Source of the DNA: Acinetobacter venetianus RAG-1 = CIP 110063
Lineage (GTDB): Bacteria; Pseudomonadota; Gammaproteobacteria; Pseudomonadales; Moraxellaceae
Direction: 5' to 3'
NCBI RefSeq assembly: GCF_000368585.1
Contig: NZ_KB849557.1
Span: 725,615 to 789,614 of the forward strand
Length of the DNA: 64,000 bases
Below, one piece after another: positions 62,318-64,000 of this stretch; within the stretch, counting starts at the first letter, position 1, and the number at the start of each line of letters is the position of its first letter. The position numbers and the translations under genes were made by a program. Under the pieces are notes generated by a model. It had not been told where the DNA came from, made no database searches, and saw only the letters and a list, made by a program, of their open reading frames with translations.

Positions 62318-62923
62318 ATGATGCAATTACGTCTTGGTGTTGTCCTTGTCATTTCAGCTTTAAGTTTGGCTGGTTGTGGTCGTTTTGCCCTCAATAATCA
62401 TTCATTGGATTACAAAAAAGCAAAAGCGCTTGAACCTCTCAAATTCCCTGACAATGCAACGGTCAGACCATTTACTCCATTGTATCCAGCTCCTTCGGTT
62501 GATCCACTTGCGATCGAACATGCACCGTCATTCGAAAATAAAAGTGGCAACCGCTATGCTTTGCCTCGTCCAGAGGCACTGCAAACAACAGCAAGTAGCA
62601 CTGAAAATACGACGACAACATTGGGTCGTCCACAACTGGTTATGGATGGGAACAAAAACCCATTACTAAAAGTGGAAGGTCCTACTGCTGCTGCTTGGCA
62701 ATATACTTTTGCGACATTAAACAGCCTAAATTACAAAGTTATTTCTCAAGCAGATCATGGTTATGAAGCAACCATTACTGTGAACGATCAGAATTATCTG
62801 CTCAAGCTTTCTGCTGTAGGCTCAAGCAATACTGTCGCGCTATTCAAACTTGACACCACCTTTGCAGACCCAGCGGTTGCAACCGAAGTGTTATCCCAGA
62901 TTTACCAAAATTGGCCAGCCTAG
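62318..62923 (+). CDS. bamC: Short BamC-like lipoprotein (NlpB)
   Basis: Outer-membrane lipoprotein, in E. coli part of the barrel-assembly complex with BamABDE. 201 residues with lipoprotein signal ALSLAGCGRF (cysteine near residue 20), then a BamC-type N-terminal region and one helix-grip domain (about 110-200, DGNKNPLLKVEGPTAAAWQYTFATLNSLNYKVI, described by its marks LKVEGP and NYKVI). E. coli BamC has 344 residues and two such domains, so the second is missing here. Position after dapA supports the call. Confidence 0.85.
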   Translation: MMQLRLGVVLVISALSLAGCGRFALNNHSLDYKKAKALEPLKFPDNATVRPFTPLYPAPSVDPLAIEHAPSFENKSGNRYALPRPEALQTTASSTENTTTTLGRPQLVMDGNKNPLLKVEGPTAAAWQYTFATLNSLNYKVISQADHGYEATITVNDQNYLLKLSAVGSSNTVALFKLDTTFADPAVATEVLSQIYQNWPA

Positions 62924-62959
62924 TCGTTTACTAGGCACATTTTTCAAAAAGGTTCCCCC

Positions 62960-63679
62960 ATGTTAAAACAAACCTTGCTCTATACTGGTAAAGCAAAATC
63001 TGTATATGAAACAGACAATGCTGACCACCTGATTTTAGTCTTTCGTGATGATGCCTCTGCGTTCAATGGCGAAAAAATCGAGCAGCTAGATCGTAAAGGT
63101 AAGGTGAACAACCGTTTTAACGCCTTCATCATGGAAAAATTGGCTGAAGCGGGTATCGAAACGCATTTTGAAAAATTGCTTTCACCAACTGAAGTATTGG
63201 TTAAAAAATTGCAAATGATTCCTGTAGAATGCGTGATTCGTAACTATGCAGCGGGTTCACTTTGCCGTCGCTTAGGTGTTGAAGAAGGTAAAGAATTAAC
63301 GCCTCCAACATTTGAATTATTCTTCAAAGATGATGCACTTGGCGATCCAATGGTGAACGAGTCTCAAGCAATTGCTTTAGGTTGGGCAAATGCAGGCCAA
63401 CTTGCCAAAATGAAAGAACTCACTTACCAAGTCAATGATGTACTTAAAGCATTATTTGATGCAGGCAACATGATTTTGGTCGACTTCAAACTTGAGTTTG
63501 GTGTATTCCATGACCGCATCGTTTTGGGTGATGAATTCTCTCCAGATGGCTGCCGCCTATGGGATAAAGATACCAAGAAGAAATTAGATAAAGATCGTTT
63601 CCGCCAAGGTTTAGGCGGCGTTGTTGAAGCTTATGAAGAAGTTGCAACACGTTTAGGCGTAGATTTATCTGATATCTAA
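62960..63679 (+). CDS. purC: SAICAR synthetase
   Basis: Phosphoribosylaminoimidazole-succinocarboxamide synthase, a purine-synthesis step that joins CAIR and aspartate with ATP. 239 residues, near the usual 237. Motifs [13 protein letters not shown] at the start, [17 protein letters not shown] in the middle and [30 protein letters not shown] near the end (marks: DFKLEFG and DEFSPDG) are typical. It follows bamC by 36 bp, possibly in the dapA transcript. Confidence 0.97.
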   Translation: MLKQTLLYTGKAKSVYETDNADHLILVFRDDASAFNGEKIEQLDRKGKVNNRFNAFIMEKLAEAGIETHFEKLLSPTEVLVKKLQMIPVECVIRNYAAGSLCRRLGVEEGKELTPPTFELFFKDDALGDPMVNESQAIALGWANAGQLAKMKELTYQVNDVLKALFDAGNMILVDFKLEFGVFHDRIVLGDEFSPDGCRLWDKDTKKKLDKDRFRQGLGGVVEAYEEVATRLGVDLSDI

Positions 63680-63695
63680 TTCAGTAAAATCAAAT

Positions 63696-63726
63696 AAAAA
63701 ACCAGCCAATTCGGCTGGTTTTTTTA
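63696..63726. terminator. Terminator after purC
   Basis: AAAAACCAGCC and GGCTGGTTTTT arms, followed by T runs on the plus strand and serving the converging minus-strand gene too. Confidence 0.88.
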
Positions 63727-63737
63727 TAGAGGGCTTT

Positions 63738-64000
63738 TTATCTTGTCGGTTGCTGATAAATTAAATTGCCTTCTTTATAAGTCGCAACAACTTTAATATT
63801 TTTAATCTCTTTGCTTGGAATGCTCAGCGGATTCTTATCTAGAATCACTAAATCAGCCAGCTTACCTTGCGTCAAGGTTCCTTTATTTTTTTCTTCAAAA
63901 TATTGATATGCAGCCCAGTCGGTCATCGACTTCAGTGCAATATATGGACTAATTCGCTCATCCGCACCTAACACATAACCACTTCGTGTCGTTCTATTCA
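63738..64000 (-). CDS. Amidohydrolase of the YtcJ-like group, C-terminal part only
   Basis: Only the last 87 codons lie in the window; the frame stays open to the right edge. The end WAAYQYFEEKNKGTLTQGKLADLVILDKNPL is the typical tail of the amidohydrolase family 3 (YtcJ) enzymes, in which the KGTLxxGKLADLVILD block precedes the last strand. Metal-binding residues lie in the missing part, so activity and substrate cannot be judged. Confidence 0.82.
   Translation of the reverse strand, partial: NRTTRSGYVLGADERISPYIALKSMTDWAAYQYFEEKNKGTLTQGKLADLVILDKNPLSIPSKEIKNIKVVATYKEGNLIYQQPTR

Overview
The window is a stretch of gammaproteobacterial chromosome, most probably from the genus Acinetobacter (Moraxellaceae). 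The basis is low-to-moderate GC with AT-rich spacers, the protein sequences (PACE efflux pump beside a LysR regulator, a shortened BamC after dapA, a RibBA whose second half is degenerate, many DUF2147-type small secreted proteins) and Acinetobacter-style pdif (XerC/XerD) sites. I cannot name the species. No rRNA, tRNA, CRISPR array or transposase gene was seen. Almost all of the window is core metabolism and envelope biology.

Layout. 0.2-2.7 kb: gshB, a glutathione peroxidase and an OhrR-type peroxide sensor. 2.7-5.9 kb: an AT-rich accessory block with a toxin-antitoxin-chaperone (MqsR-MqsA-SecB-like) operon, a small secreted protein, a DUF4145 protein and a 32-residue basic peptide gene, bounded by two inverted XerC/XerD (dif-like) sites. 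6-18.5 kb: pyrE, exonuclease III, a GGA-rich structured RNA candidate, an ArsC/Spx-like protein, a hydrolase, a diguanylate cyclase, GST-dsbD, outer-membrane proteins, a hibernation factor, a Tsx-like channel. 18.7-24.4 kb: the urea ABC transporter urtABCDE on the minus strand. 24.6-37.2 kb: parE-yqiA, a lipase-like hydrolase, dsbB, gshA, several conserved unknowns, an aminotransferase, a MATE pump. 37.3-43.4 kb: SDR/TetR divergent pair, phoB-phoR with candidate Pho boxes, a PACE pump/LysR pair. 43.8-44.3 kb: a second, very small dif-bounded module with one unknown gene. 44.3-49.1 kb: psd, a sulfurtransferase, pncB, dtd, an SCP2 protein. 49.5-59 kb: serB/smp-like pair, ribBA-ribH-nusB-thiL-pgpA, glmU-glmS. 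59-64 kb: YitT protein, Lrp regulator, pncA, dapA-bamC-purC and the end of an amidohydrolase gene cut by the window edge.

The most interesting content is the pair of chromosomal dif-bounded modules. Both have the same geometry: a forward XerC-XerD site on the left and an inverted XerD-XerC site on the right, with the two right-hand sites sharing the same XerD half and spacer. The larger one carries a TA operon of the kind in which the antitoxin depends on a dedicated SecB-like chaperone. This resembles the dif modules known from Acinetobacter plasmids, but here both sit between ordinary chromosomal genes. Other notable points are a candidate CsrA-titrating small RNA with nine GGA motifs (7661-7814), a small-peptide leader that could switch between sequestering and freeing its ribosome binding site (5504-5678), and a three-hairpin intergenic repeat present twice with compensatory base changes (18554-18677 and 46172-46265).

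How genes work together: gshA/gshB, the peroxidase, GST, OhrR, dsbB and dsbD cover thiol redox control; phoBR and urtABCDE cover nutrient response (phosphate, urea nitrogen); glmU-glmS, psd, pgpA, dapA and bamC feed the envelope; pncA and pncB form the nicotinamide salvage route to NAD.
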